DNA of 64,000 nucleotides from Gonocerus acuteangulatus (GCA_946811695.1 OX328125.1:38494227-38558226), one strand, 5' to 3'; shown: positions 12,188 through 23,389, counted from the first letter of the stretch. The notes: generated from the letters alone by a model not told the origin. Translations and numbers: made by a program.

Positions 12188-13088
12188 CTGTTAACACGAT
12201 AGCGGCCAGAGTTTTTGTTTTTTCGTCACGAAACTTGGTATATAGCATTCAATTAGCAAACGATTGAACGAGTTCGTTAACCACTAAAGTCGGTCCACCG
12301 GAAGGGGGGGTTTACCCCGAACCCAAAACACTTATTTGACTATGTCAGCCATAATATTTGTTATATTTCAACGAAACTTGGTATTCGTAATGGTAATATA
12401 GAGAGAAAAGTGAGATATAAAAATTAACTAAATCGGTTCATTAGAAGGGGGGGTTTACTCCGGACCCACAATACCAATTCGCCACTACCAGCCGTGATTT
12501 TTGGTATATTTCGACGAAACTCGGTATTCGTAGTGCTAATCCAGAGTTAAATGTGTGTTGTAAAAATAAACTAAATCGGTTCATTAGAAGGGGGGGTTTA
12601 CTCCGGACCCAAATTCCTAATATACTCATACCGGTCGTAATTTCTGCTGTATTGTAACGAAACGCGGTATACGTCGTGGGTAACTCATTAGAAAGAAGTG
12701 TTGTAAAAATGAGCTGAATCGGTCAATCGGAAAGCGGGGGTTTAATTTGTAATATATTTGAATAGAAAAGCCGGCAGACGTAGGTTCACAAAGCCGCCGC
12801 AAGGAGCGCTTTCTACCACTAGAGTGGTATCCTGTTCCTGCGTTAGATCAAAATACGATAATATGAGGATTTTTGTATTTATTACGTAGTGTAGTAGGTA
12901 CCATGTGTAAACATAACTCTGGAAGCAGATTAATAATTGATCAGTTACTCATTACAAAATGAGAACTATTCACGTTTTTATTTTATTTATGTAGGATATT
13001 TTATGCAAATTGTTCTGGAAAGCAGTCTACACTACCCAAATTCTGAGGAAAGTGCTTAGTTATGCAGCTCCTGCGTGACGGACTTTTT
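12007..13088 (+). mobile_element. Helentron-like (HINE) rolling-circle element, copy 2
   Basis: This is the same family as 7582-8664, with the same start (TTTTAGCACTTTCC), the same subterminal inverted repeat and the same terminal GCAGCTCCTGC hairpin before GACTTTTT. Tandem-unit markers lie at 12239, 12372, 12515 and 12658, giving spacings of 133, 143 and 143. The copy is nearly the same length as copy 1 (1,082 versus 1,083 bp) but differs in the length of its (AT)n tract and by small indels, for example around 12950 and 12820. No coding capacity is seen. Confidence 0.65.
12133..12183. repeat. (AT)n tract inside Helentron-like copy 2
   Basis: About 25 AT units at the position equivalent to that of copy 1. 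Confidence 0.95.
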
Positions 13089-15178
13089 CTTGTTATTCTA
13101 GTAGTTGCTTTAGTTCATCAATTGATACTACATGATATAAAACTTTCTTCTACTTCGTCTATTAGGACTAAGCTCACTAATGAGTAAAGGGAAGAACTTA
13201 ATACAAAATCAGCTCCGCGTTTGACGTGCACCACTGAGAAAATGAATTCCGTGCGATCAGCACAACATCAATGTATTAAATGTCAAGGTCAAATGGTTAA
13301 ATTCAATATTAAAACCGCTACGCTGTCCAAACCAAAGATATTCAAAAGCCTGTCCTAGGTCTCTGTTTATTTAATTAGCATGTTTATGTATCGGCAATAT
13401 GGTTGCTATGTTTGTAAAGTTTCAAAGGATTTAGGTTTAACCATGCGTTTTCGTCATTTGTACTGTAAAAAAACATTCCTAATTTGAGTCACCCAAGTCG
13501 CACTCTTGTTCTTATTGATATTGCTCGGGAATTTTCGGTATAATTATTAGATGAATTGCATAATTACGCGATTAATTTCCTTTCCAAGGACTCGAATTTT
13601 GCTAGATAAATAAAATTAATCTAATTAAACTTATAGCAGCTTGTTGAACCATACAATGTATAGTATCCAAAAATAGGGTTGCTCTTTCAGCTTTTAGAAT
13701 ACAATAATTATTTGGAATGCTCATTAGATGAGCATACGGATAGAAAGCTAAAATCTGAATAGGACGGATGGAGAAAGAGAGGAAAGACAAAAAGGCTTTT
13801 ACAAATAAATGAAGATTAACGAGTAGACAGGGAAAAAGACAAAGCGTAGGGCGAGGATGCGTAGGAACGCTCGGGAGGAAGTGAGAAGGACAAAGAGGAA
13901 CGGTAAACAGACAAGGAGGGTTGAGTATGTTTGTAATTACTTAGCGTAGGACTCTTTTGTGTTTGGAAAAATCAACACGTGAAGGTACGGTGAAGACAAA
14001 AACGTCCCATTTGATTTAGCTGAACGAATTCATTAATTAAAACGTCATTCTAACATTTTAATGGTCCCCATTCTCGAGATGTCGTTCGCATAGATCCCTG
14101 AAGTGCGTATTAGAGAAAACTGCCATGTTTGTGCTAATGCTAACTGTTAGCGCCTATTTTATCTCCTATCATCGGATTTTATTTAATTTTCAGAACATGA
14201 ATAACTGATTCCTAAACTATTACGTCATTCCAATGTTTTTCAGGCGGAAGGTCAATAAAAGGAATTAACAAGGCCAATTCATTTTATTTGACAAATATAT
14301 GTATAGTAGATAAAGTTGATCAAGAAACGTGTCATGGAAATAAAAATAATTTTATGAATCTAATATTTATAAACTTACAATTTTTTTATTTTTATTTTTT
14401 ATAAAATTGTGAACTATTCGTTATAATACTTACTGTTCCGCGAGCACTTCCGGATTCGGTCATTGGGGTAGATAGCTCTCCCTATAGGGAGGAAAGAAGA
14501 GTTTAAAAGTATATTGATTAGAAAAAAAGATTTGTGCATAGTATATCCAAGAGCGCCAACCGAGAGGGCGCAAAAAAAGGGAAAAACTCTAAGGCAAGGA
14601 GAGAGAGATATAAAAGCGTGGGAGAAAAAAGAAAAAAGAAGAGAAGAAGTTAGTAGAAAAGAATTTAGCTTAGCGGGAGGCGTCAGGTGGTGTCAGAGCA
14701 AAGTCCTGATGTAAGAGAGCGAGAGAAACGCCAGGCAGGTGTAATGCTGTTTTCAAGAGAGTGCCTCAACAACTCAGCCACGTAGGGGAGTCTGGCCCAC
14801 ATTAAAACTTTAGATTGGCCCAGGTCCGGATTTAATCAAACTTAGTACTACTGGATCAAAGGGTGCTCCTCTCTTATGTCGCCTCGACATGATAATAAAC
14901 CACTTCAGAGGAATTATAGGTCGAACGACATCCCCGGCAGACGCTTAGCAGGGTCCGTATTACAGCAGCTCAAATAGGATTGACAAACATAATGGGATAG
15001 GCACAAAAATAAAATGTCTTTCAGCGTGTTCATTTGCTTTTAGGTTTCTCGGAAGAAAACTGGCTAAACTTTCGAACCGATGAAGCAGAATATAACAAAT
15101 TTTATCTTTTCATAACCCATAGCTTACGAGTTAACGGCCCATTCAATTTTTTTACACTTGTTCAAACAGATATTTGTG
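13089..15178. other. No recognised gene
   Basis: A purine-rich stretch at about 13765-13920 and another at about 14510-14720 give chance open frames. I see no domain, RNA or repeat boundary that I can support. Confidence 0.5.
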
Positions 15179-15202
15179 TGTATATATATATATATATATA
15201 TA
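15179..15202. repeat. (AT)n microsatellite
   Basis: About 12 AT units following a short GTGTG run. Confidence 0.9.
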
Positions 15203-15280
15203 CATTTATTTATTTTCATAAATATGGCAAAGGTCCAAATAATAGTACTCCAGATTCTTGCACTATTTTATTTTTGATAC

Positions 15281-15321
15281 GCCCTACATGTTTCGTGGCC
15301 TTATGCCACCTCCTCAGGGGC
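15281..15321 (-). ncRNA. Hammerhead-ribozyme-like motif, Penelope-type end
   Basis: Read on the minus strand, the order is GCCC (stem I), CTGAGGA (the CUGANGA core), one extra G, GTGGC-ATAAG-GCCAC (stem II), GAA, then AC-AT-GT (a 2-bp stem III), A at the cleavage-site position, and GGGC (stem I closing). Every element of a hammerhead is therefore present in the right order. The single G between core and stem II departs from the canonical form. Hammerheads with very short stem III are known from Penelope-like retroelements. The sequence just downstream (AATAAAATAGTGCAAG...) would fit such an element's end, but no protein remnant lies beside it. Confidence 0.5.
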
Positions 15322-15357
15322 CACTAAATCCCTATGTGTGGTCAGCTCGCCACCCAT

Positions 15358-15372
15358 ACTATATATATATAT

Positions 15373-15466
<94 letters not shown>
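15358..15466. repeat. Long interrupted (AT)n microsatellite
   Basis: About 109 bases of AT with CA and GT interruptions. It produces the YIYIY open frames on both strands, which are not genes. Confidence 0.95.
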
Positions 15467-15467
<1 letters not shown>

Positions 15468-15468
<1 letters not shown>

Positions 15469-15562
15469 AATAGGAACACAAAAAAAAACCTCCAGGTCTC
15501 CACCACAAATAATTTGGACCTGGAGTTTTTTTTTTTTTTTTTTTTTTGGTGTTCCTATTTGA
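15468..15562. repeat. Foldback with CAAATAGGAACAC ends
   Basis: CAAATAGGAACAC at the left faces GTGTTCCTATTTG at the right. Inside, CTCCAGGTC faces GACCTGGAG, separated by an A run on the left and a T run on the right. The right-end word GGTGTTCCTATTTGAAGCAG recurs on the minus strand at 47.3 kb, beside a Penelope-like relic. Confidence 0.75.
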
Positions 15563-15821
15563 AGCAGTAAAATATATTTATTTATTATCATTAAATATAT
15601 ATATATATATTGAAATATCTTCAATGCCACAATTGAAACATTTTTTAAGCCGTTAGAGATATCGCGAAAGGACAGAAGAAGGACATTTCCTCTTCAATAC
15701 AAATTTTGAATACATTTTTGAAAACTATTCAAAAAATAAAGAAACAGGTCCATTTTGTTTCGCTTACTATTTACCGATGAAAGTCATAGGTACGTAGTTT
15801 CAATGTTAATAGTTAAAACTG

Positions 15822-15963
15822 GGGTCTCCCAGTGGTCTAAAGGGTAACGCTTTAGATTCGCATGCAGGAGATGATGGGTTCGATTTCCAACGGCCGCAGG
15901 AGTTTTCTCATCTCAGGGCTCGTTGGTTAAATTCTTCGCTCCACCCTGGATGTCGATGCGCCG

Positions 15964-15967
<4 letters not shown>
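15822..15967 (+). mobile_element. tRNA-Glu/Asp-like SINE
   Basis: The head GGGGTCTCCCAGTGGTCTAA with an A-box-like region and the B-box-like GGGTTCGATTTCC resembles a tRNA-Glu or tRNA-Asp. The 3' end CACCCTGGATGTCGATGCGC runs into an (AT)n tract. The head and tail match the SINE at 20398-20579. It is too short and mutated to be a tRNA gene. Confidence 0.7.

Positions 15968-16002
<35 letters not shown>
15966..16002. repeat. (AT)n between two SINEs
   Basis: About 18 units, directly after the 3' tail of the SINE at 15.8 kb and directly before the opposite-strand SINE. Confidence 0.9.
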
Positions 16003-16007
<5 letters not shown>

Positions 16008-16347
16008 AAATCAGTCCCGTAACAGGCCATGAGGGCCCTGAGGGGCAGATACTAAAGAGGTATCTGATTCATGACCATACGGCATACTAGGGAGATAGTG
16101 TGGTCAGTACTATGCTCCGGCCGCCTGATTTTCCCCTTGGCTGCTTCGACTGCTAGAGTCATTAGCACCCAAGGTACCCATTATTAAATTAATTAAAGGC
16201 TGGGTTGGCCTAGGGACGGTCAGGGAGGCCGAATTTAACCCTTGAGCGAAGACACTAGAAGAAAAAATCTTTAGTGCTTTCTCGGGATTTGAACTCAGGT
16301 CCTCCAACTTATTAGTCCAGTGCTCTACCACTGAGCTAACCTCGCCC

Positions 16348-16349
<2 letters not shown>
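16003..16349 (-). mobile_element. tRNA-Ile-like SINE inserted in an (AT)n tract
   Basis: Full-length copy of the family seen at 5927-6282, in reverse orientation. The A-tail complement is at the left and the GGGGCGAGGTTAGCTC head at the right. Both flanks are pure AT repeat, so it probably inserted into one longer microsatellite, and no target duplication can be told apart. A 93-residue minus-strand frame (16110-16391) is just the SINE translated and is not a gene. Confidence 0.88.

Positions 16350-16388
<39 letters not shown>
16350..16388. repeat. (AT)n right of the SINE
   Basis: About 19 units, probably the other half of the tract at 15966-16002. Confidence 0.9.
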
Positions 16389-16393
<5 letters not shown>

Positions 16394-17898
16394 GTTCGCG
16401 GAACTACGCTCATTGAGAAGTATACCCCGTAAGGCGCTGCATTCTAGCCGTGTGCCCGGGAACTATCTGCCCGTGGCAGTATGAAACGGCACGAAGGAAC
16501 AAGTCGAGAATTTGATAGTCACCAAACAGGCAGTGTGGAGCTGCTCTGAGTTTTTCTTGCCAAGAAAACATAGGGCAACACATATAAAACATATATAAAA
16601 CTTTTTTCTTGGGTTAACAAGTAACTCAACTGGAAGGTCTTGATGTTGATGACCTTATATAATTAAATGGAAAAAATTATTTTTCGATATCTCAAACAGT
16701 TTAATAGATATTTCAATATTGACCCGCATATAGAGCCCACCGTTTATATTTTTATTTATTTTGGTTTAGAGTCCGCAGCTGAGGTGCAAACAAAATGAAA
16801 GATCAATAAAATTAAAAATTACTGATATCTATAAATTTAAAAACTACAATTAATAAATGTATACTATACCAGAGAGAAAAGAAAGAATGAATTCACTAAT
16901 GTGAAGAAAGAAAAACAAGATTCGAGAAGACTCCAGTGGCAGAAGAAACAGTTAAATCGTCAAGTTGGTAATCGTCAAAAATATTTGTTGCCCCCCTACG
17001 ATTGTCGGAGGGGGCCTTGTTATGGTCTTATATTACTCAAATTGTCTTCATAAATTGATCACCTGTCAGTGAACATTACAAATAAATAACGTCCCACTCC
17101 CCGGTGAAAAATACATTCGCCACGAGGAGAAGGAACAAAAACATATTAGGTAGGGAAAGTCAAAGATCTAGATCGGAGTAAGGAATGGCTCCGAGGGGTT
17201 GGGGATGAAGTGCTGGCTTCGGGGGTAATGCATTGCTCCGGGTGAAAGGATAATGGAAAAACTTCTAACACAAGTATTCAGACGGTTTGTGCGGTAACGA
17301 AATCCAATGAGTTTCGGAACGGGGAGGTTTTTTTTTTCTCCAGAAAATCCTAACCGAGGTAAACAGGCCTCGGTCCGAAAGCTTTTTCTATTCACTTAAT
17401 ACGATCCTTATTAAAAAGAAAAAAAATACGGGGAAGGAGATAAAAAGAGAAAATAAGAGAGGAAATGAAGTTTCGACTTGATGTACAACAGAGGGAAATT
17501 AACTTAGGAAAATTCTTAATAAATCTGAGAAGTCCTTTCTTAGAGTTGTCGAATGAGGCTATGGAAAGTAACTTGATCTAAATAAGGAAAAAGTCTGATT
17601 CGCCTGTTTCCACGGACTTCGCAAAGATTGGCAGTACAAGACAGACAACCAAAATAAAAATAAAAAACAAAATAGATAGAAAAACACGAATGGCAAAAAT
17701 TAAGCTTGAGCCAAAAAGCAAAACAAGAAATTGAAAAAAAACTCCCTCTTCTTGGCCTTGTTAACCTCTTCTTAGCCTTAACAACTTAGGTGCCCATCAA
17801 CAAGGAGTTAGATGCATTTATATTCAGTACCGTTAATCTCAGCCTATAGTAAATATTGTTTCTTGACATTGATTTGGCAATAATACCATAACATATAC
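16389..17898. other. No recognised gene
   Basis: AT-rich with a moderately GC-rich part at 17100-17400. The minus-strand frame at 17168-17395 begins MNRKSFRTEACLPRLGF and ends without a recognised domain. I do not annotate it. Confidence 0.45.
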
Positions 17899-18070
17899 TG
17901 CCAACAGCCATAAGCCAAGTTGAATCCACTGGATCCTGTTGGTCACCGAAGTTGGTAACGTTGGGCGTGGCGATACATGAATCGGTGACCGTCCATGTGC
18001 TGTTGGCGTTATAAAAAAGGGGCAACCTGTAGATTGAACGGTGCTAATCGTCTAGCTGTTAATACACGGA
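17899..18070 (+). mobile_element. 5S-rRNA-derived SINE, diverged copy
   Basis: Bases 17899-18007 resemble a whole 5S rRNA, including TCACCGAAGTTGGTAACG and GGTGACC near the conserved internal control region. Numerous substitutions rule out a working 5S gene. The following tail, GGGGCAACCTGTAGATTGAA then GCTAATCG...GCTGTTAATACACGG, matches that of the better-preserved copy at 36.8 kb. Confidence 0.8.
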
Positions 18071-19567
18071 AAAAATAATAATAATATTGTGAGAATAAGC
18101 ATAGGACAGGAAGGCAGGCAGACTACCAGTCAGTAGAACTGAACACCAGGAACGACCTGCGAGGCTCTACAATTCCCACGATTTTCCAATCCTACCTACC
18201 TACCTATATATGGGGCGTAAAGACTCAAGGATGAGTTGATCGTCCTCAAAAAACGATACTACTACTGCACTACTTACCTATATAGGCTGGAAGGATCCTA
18301 GCCTCTCTGTCTTATCTTATCACTGTTCCCGCCCCGGCAGGTTCTCCTCTCAATATACGCTACAGTACTTACACACTGCCTAACATTTACAGCCCCCCAA
18401 TCTCCATCAGATATTGGTAATATATACGATTATGATTCACATATGGACCCGGTAGGACCAGGCGAGAGAGTTAGTTAATCCTAAAAAAACAGGCAGTAAG
18501 GTTTTTTTTTCTCTGGATTATGATAGTACATCTTGTTATCATAATTTCCAAAATCACTACAACTTATTTTGAAAATAACCATGCACGGTCCATTTGGAGG
18601 CGTGATTAATATCAATGTATTCTTGGGGGTATTTCGGCTGTACAAATAGATAGTGTGTTGTAGGAAGGAAAAGGGCGTGGCCGTTATTCCCGGAGCAGCA
18701 AAGTTCTCAGTAGAAATTTCTTTTGTTATAATCTTATTACGGAGAAGTTTGCATTCATTTACTACGATATTAACTTATTTTTCATTATAATTCAATATGA
18801 AGCGTCATTTATATTTTATTAGATGAATAAATGGTTTTACATTCGTCTCTTTAAACAAGTGCCTTTTTTTTGTAGACGGAAAATTAGTTGAATGTAGATA
18901 TTTCACATTGGATGAGGTAGATACTGTATTGATTATACTTGATTCTGATTCACTGCATATTATGCTATCATCAGTACTTAATGACTAAAATATACTTATA
19001 TCTATAGGTTCCCATCCTTCCTAAACGTCCAAGGTACATCAGGGAATTCTTTCAACGGGCCCTATTATGAAGAAATTCAACCTGATTCAGGCGGGACTAG
19101 AAATCGCACCTCCACCATGAGAATTCAAGCCCACAGGACCTATTGAAAGTTATTGATTCGGCTCCATGCAAAAAATTCAAAAAATCATAACACTTTAACT
19201 TTTGTGATTTCGTTCTCGAGAAATATGCTCAGCTACAATATATATTTTATCTGTGTTTCGAAAAATGTGGTGACACTTCTCCCCAAGCGAGATCCTACAA
19301 AGGAGCCGCCCCTGCTCCGGGGGAAGACCATCTTCGAATTCGGGTATAAGATTGACGAGGCTTTCTGCAGATTAGATAGGGGTCCTTTCCATTGACAATC
19401 TTCAAGACTTCCTGGGGAAGAAATGTTTTGTTGAAATACATTTTATCATATAATACATTCTGTGTGATAATTGCATTCAAGAAAATTTTAAAAACATATT
19501 GGAGGAAAGGTAACCGAATAAAATATCTCCACATAGGATAGTTATGAAATTTTGATTTAGTATTATA
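18071..19567. other. No recognised gene
   Basis: The segment 19000-19140 shares spaced words (GGAATT, TTCAACCTGAT, GGCGGGACT) with 22620-22740, so both may be decayed copies of one SINE-like repeat. Nothing else is supported. Confidence 0.4.
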
Positions 19568-20397
19568 CAGGGTGATTCAGATCTAAGTAGCCAAACTCTA
19601 GGAGGTGAATGTAGACATAATTTCCAACAAAAACGTTCATTTCAAGTATGGTCCGATTCCGAAAGGAAAAGGAGATGCCCAATTTTCTGGTTTTTTTTAA
19701 CGTAGTCATGATTTTTAATGAATAAGAAAGGTTTTCTCAAAAACTATTCAAAATAATTAAATTCTAATTATGCCATCATAAAATAGACAAAATTTTCTTT
19801 AAAAATACATTAATTTAATTCAGTAAGACTATTATTAAAAGATACTTTCTGGACGTCCTATAACGCACTTCTGTTTTTATCAATGAATCAGAGTATTTTC
19901 GCGATGTTTTTCCTCAGCCCTCTAAAGGACTACAGATTCAATACTTGCAGGAAAACTTCTACATTTAGCAAGCATTAAAACTATGAAAATGAAGTGGAGG
20001 TTTATTACGGAATAAATTGACCGATTGGCTCCCTTTTGTCGAAAAAATGTGGAATGTAGTTTTGTTACTTTCAAATACCTTGTGTGAAGAAATTAAAAAT
20101 GATTCATTTTTAATGGCAAAACTGTGGGTATCCATTCTCCATTCCGGAAGCAATAAATATAACTGAATGAAACGATTGGGAAAGTTTTTCATTTGAGAGA
20201 TCTGTAACACTTCATGTTTTTCAATTTTTCATTGATTTATGTTTTACATGATGTATTTGGCACCCAGTTTTGAGTGGAGAATTCAAGAATATTGCAGAGT
20301 AGTTGAATAATTGTAATCCAGAATTTGCACATAATTTGAAATGTTTTCAAATAAAATTTGAAATAAAACTAAAAATTGTGCAAAATATTGCGGGACG

Positions 20398-20504
20398 GGG
20401 TCTCCCGTGGTCTAATGGCTAGCGCTTTGGATTCATAAGCGGGAGATTAAAATTCCTCGCTACACCCTGGATGTCGGCGCTAATGACCTAGATGTAGATG
20501 CGCC

Positions 20505-20579
<75 letters not shown>
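20398..20579 (+). mobile_element. tRNA-SINE with ~70-base poly-A, nested in the mariner-type element
   Basis: The head GGTCTCCCGTGGTCTAATGG and 3' tail GATGTAGATGCGCCGT match the SINE at 15.8 kb. A pure A run of about 70 bases follows, which suggests a young insertion, since such runs decay fast. Flanking 12-bp repeats ATTGCGGGACGG (20387-20398) and ATTGCGGGAGGG (20580-20591) differ by one base and are the target-site duplication. The first base of the SINE overlaps the duplication ambiguously. Confidence 0.9.
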
Positions 20580-20960
20580 ATTGCGGGAGGGAAAATGTTA
20601 ATCCTCAGTTCGGCCGCAACATTTTGTGGACAGACAAAGCCACATTCACACGGAATGGAATATTTAACAGTCCCAATTCGCATACTTGGTTTCATTTTAA
20701 TCCTTATGCCATGTGAAGATACACAATCAGTATCAGTTCCAAGATAACGTGTGGTTCAGGATTTTGGACAAATATCTTCTTCAGCCAATCCTGATTCCTG
20801 GCAGGATTGATTCAACATATTTTTAAACCTCTACACGATTTAAATACGACCGACCTATTGCATTGGAAAACGTTCCGCTGGCACATAGCTTCAAGGTTCC
20901 AGATGGATTGCTGTCCTGCACATAGCAGCAGTGCTGTTAGACAGTAGATGGATCCACTGC
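20580..20960 (+). pseudogene. Degraded mariner-superfamily transposase core
   Basis: In one frame (20580-20716) the text reads ILWTDKATFTRNGIFNS then HTWFHFNPYAM. This corresponds to the block with the first catalytic Asp (usually TDE-A-FTRNG...N.HNxHxW..ENPHA) in this transposase superfamily. After a frame change near 20720 it continues NQYQFQDNVWFRILDKYL...IPGRIDSTYF, and near 20900 a block reads MDCCPAHSSSAVRQ, resembling the DGCPAH region of the second Asp. Stops and frame shifts separate the blocks, and the third catalytic residue is not visible. Residues upstream, near 20260-20340, may belong to the same gene. It is non-functional. Confidence 0.75.
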
Positions 20961-22026
20961 CCAAGTTCATAAAGGTCCAATTGAAACTTTAGCAAACTTT
21001 CAAATATATTAGCAAATATTTTAGTGCCAACAACATCATGTTAAAGATAAATCAATGAAAATGTGTTAAACAAATAATGTAACAGATCTCCCAAATGAAA
21101 AACTTTTCCAGTCATTTCTTAGAGTTACTTTTTATTGCTTCTGGACTGGACACCCACAGTTTGGACATTAAAAAATGAATAATTTTTAATTTTTTCCCAC
21201 AAGGTATTTGAAAGTAACAAAACTACATTCCACGTTTTTTTGACAAAAGATAGCCAATCTTACAATTTATCCCCGAATAAACCTCCACTTTATTTGCATG
21301 GATTTAATGCTTACTAAATGTAGAAGTTTTCGTGTAAGTATTGAATCTGTAGTCCGTTAGGGGGCTGAGGAAAAAAATTGCGAAAAAACTCTGATTCATT
21401 GATAAAAAAAAAAGTGTGTTATTGGGCGTCCAGAAAGTATCTTTTAATAATGATTTTAGTGAATTAAATTACTGTATTTTTAAAGGAAATTTTCTCTATT
21501 TTATGATAGCATAATTATAATTTAATTATCTTGAATAGTTTTTGAGAAATCCTTTCTTATTCATTTAAAAACATGACTACGTTAAAAAAAAGAAAATTTG
21601 ACATAGCTCCTTTTCCTTTCAGAATCGGACCATACTTGAAATGAACTTTTTTGTTGGAAATTATGCCTGCAATCACCTCCTAAAGTTTGGCTACTTAGAC
21701 CTGAATCACCCTGTATAATTTAATTGGTTATCTGGGACTCTAAGGGAAGTTAGAGTCCCAGATTTTTTATCTATAAGAAAAAATTAATATTCCTTTCTCC
21801 AGCAGCAAAATAAGTGATGAGTTCCAGCGTGAGGGTTCGCATGACCAAAACATCTGCCCCTAGAATGGGCTGTGAGAACTGCGGATTCTCTAAAGCCAGG
21901 ACCTTCTACTCGTAAAATCTCCCCGGTAACTGTGCACGCCGTAAGGGCTAACACCTTCCATCATGGGCTCGTCATGTGAACTGAATGTAGGGAATATTTT
22001 ACTTATTTTAAATAAACATCTTTATA

Positions 22027-22262
22027 TCGTCCCTACCATTGCGATCTGACGAATATGAAAAATCTCGTTTGCTCTTGGATCGTGGAAGGCGCGGCGTGGC
22101 GTTAACGGATATTCTCTTTAGAATATCCGTTAACGCATTAAATAAGGTATCGAATAAGGCCATTCTTCAATATTTTACTTCGAGAATGTATCGAATATTT
22201 TCGTTGGCTAGTTTGCTACGATTTTCATATTCAATAGTTTGCCACGGTAAGGACGATATGTG
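22027..22262. repeat. Foldback repeat, copy 1, with a 17-bp perfect hairpin at its centre
   Basis: The outer arms are inverted copies: TCGTCCCTACCATTGCG with GAATATGAAAAATC at the left faces GATTTTCATATTC with CACGGTAAGGACGA at the right. At 22099-22136, GCGTTAACGGATATTCT and AGAATATCCGTTAACGC make a 17-bp perfect stem with a 4-base loop. A related repeat lies at 57174-57330. No protein is encoded. Confidence 0.7.
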
Positions 22263-22599
22263 AACGTTTTTCTCTAGAGTCGTATTACCGTTGTCGAATC
22301 CCAAGACTAGTTTCACTCAGAAAATTATCTTACCTCCTACCTGATAAATTATAATATATATAATCTTCTCCTGGAATTGATAGGCGCTTCTTGCAAGGTT
22401 ATCTACTATTTGAACCAACGTAATTCCTAAATTCAACTGTATCCATTTGAAAATATTTAGCTTTTATCCAAGACATAGTTTTCGTTATTAGTTAGTTTGT
22501 GTAACAGTATTTGTCTATTAGAATTTAATCGGATTGATGTAGATTGTGTTCCTACGGGTTATATTGTCAGAGCGGAGAACGTAGTTTTTTATATATATT

Positions 22600-22740
22600 T
22601 TTTAACAGCGCATCAACATCTATATGGGGCAGGAAATTTTTCCAAACGCCCCATTAATGATAAATCAACCTGATGCTGGCGGACTCAAACTCACATACCC
22701 TTGAGAAAGAATCGGATGTACGTATAAATTTGCTTTATCT
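22600..22740 (-). mobile_element. SINE-like repeat with the shared GATG(C)GC tail
   Basis: Read on the minus strand it ends AGATGTTGATGCGCTGTTAA, matching the 3' tail of the 5S- and tRNA-derived SINEs. The head is not recognisable as tRNA or 5S. It shares body words with 19000-19140. Confidence 0.4.
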
Positions 22741-22915
22741 GGCTAACTATGATAGTAAGAAGTTAATTAGTTCGCAAGCACTACTTTTACAAGGTGAAAC
22801 AGGATTGTCATGAATTCAATTTCATGCAAAAACGAAACGTACTTCTTTTACTTTATTGGTTTAACAGGGATCAAAATACCATTCCACGCATCATTCTTGT
22901 ATTCAAATCTTTGTT

Positions 22916-23389
22916 TTAATTGCAGCGTATGTTCTTTTGCTTTAAGCGCTTTTCTTCCGTCCCTTTATAGGGAGGAAACCCGCTTATGATGTCGACCTTA
23001 TGACGCAAATCAGAGTTGCCAATGAGAAATCTCAACGTTTCAGACCCCATAGGTGAAGAAAATACCGGTACCACAAATTTGTATGCGTGTATATATATAG
23101 CTGCCCTCAAAAATGGTTCAACGTTCAAGAACTTCTGTACAAATACCTTTCGTCCATTTGAAAGATCTAATAAAGCAGAATCCGTCCCCGCAACATGGTT
23201 TTGGGGGCGAAAATATCGTAAACATGTAGTCCATTTATTTTCCTTATATAAGAAATGAAAGCAATAATAAACTTTTTCCTCAGAAAGTAGATTTACTTTT
23301 CTTTGCCAGCCACGAAATGGCGTATAAGTGAAAGATGGCGTGTCTGATTTGGCACTTTCCAAACAACACGTCATCGAGGTAGTTGCCAT
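22916..23389 (-). CDS. Uncharacterised 157-residue open frame
   Basis: This is the longest uninterrupted frame in the window that is neither low complexity nor a recognised transposon gene. It runs from ATG to stop with no signal peptide or membrane segment. The N-terminal third is Thr/Ser/Cys-containing, the middle is aromatic and basic (VYYCFHFLYKENKW), and the C-terminus is Lys-rich (EEKRLKQKNIR). I recognise no domain. The opposite strand also has an 80-residue frame, which weakens the case. It could be a relic of an unknown element or a chance frame. Confidence 0.2.
   Translation of the reverse strand: MATTSMTCCLESAKSDTPSFTYTPFRGWQRKVNLLSEEKVYYCFHFLYKENKWTTCLRYFRPQNHVAGTDSALLDLSNGRKVFVQKFLNVEPFLRAAIYIHAYKFVVPVFSSPMGSETLRFLIGNSDLRHKVDIISGFPPYKGTEEKRLKQKNIRCN

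Larger units (their letters stand above)
19568..21713. mobile_element. Mariner-superfamily element with ~670-bp terminal inverted repeats
   Basis: The ends are CAGGGTGATTCAG and CTGAATCACCCTG, each flanked by TA (19566-19567 and 21714-21715). The left arm (19568 to about 20245) and right arm (about 21042-21713) are inverted copies along nearly their whole length, far longer than the tens of bases typical of most Tc1/mariner elements. Matching landmarks include the GGCGTCCAGAAAGTATC region and the block around AAACTACATTCCAC in opposite orientations. The core (about 20250-21040) contains transposase relics and a nested SINE. Frames are broken, so this copy is dead. Confidence 0.88.

Noticed and set aside
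15258..15570. Open frames reading IYIYIY on both strands (also at 16110, 32077, 38272, 60396 and 60537)
   Set aside because: They are translations of (AT)n microsatellites, which stay open in all frames.
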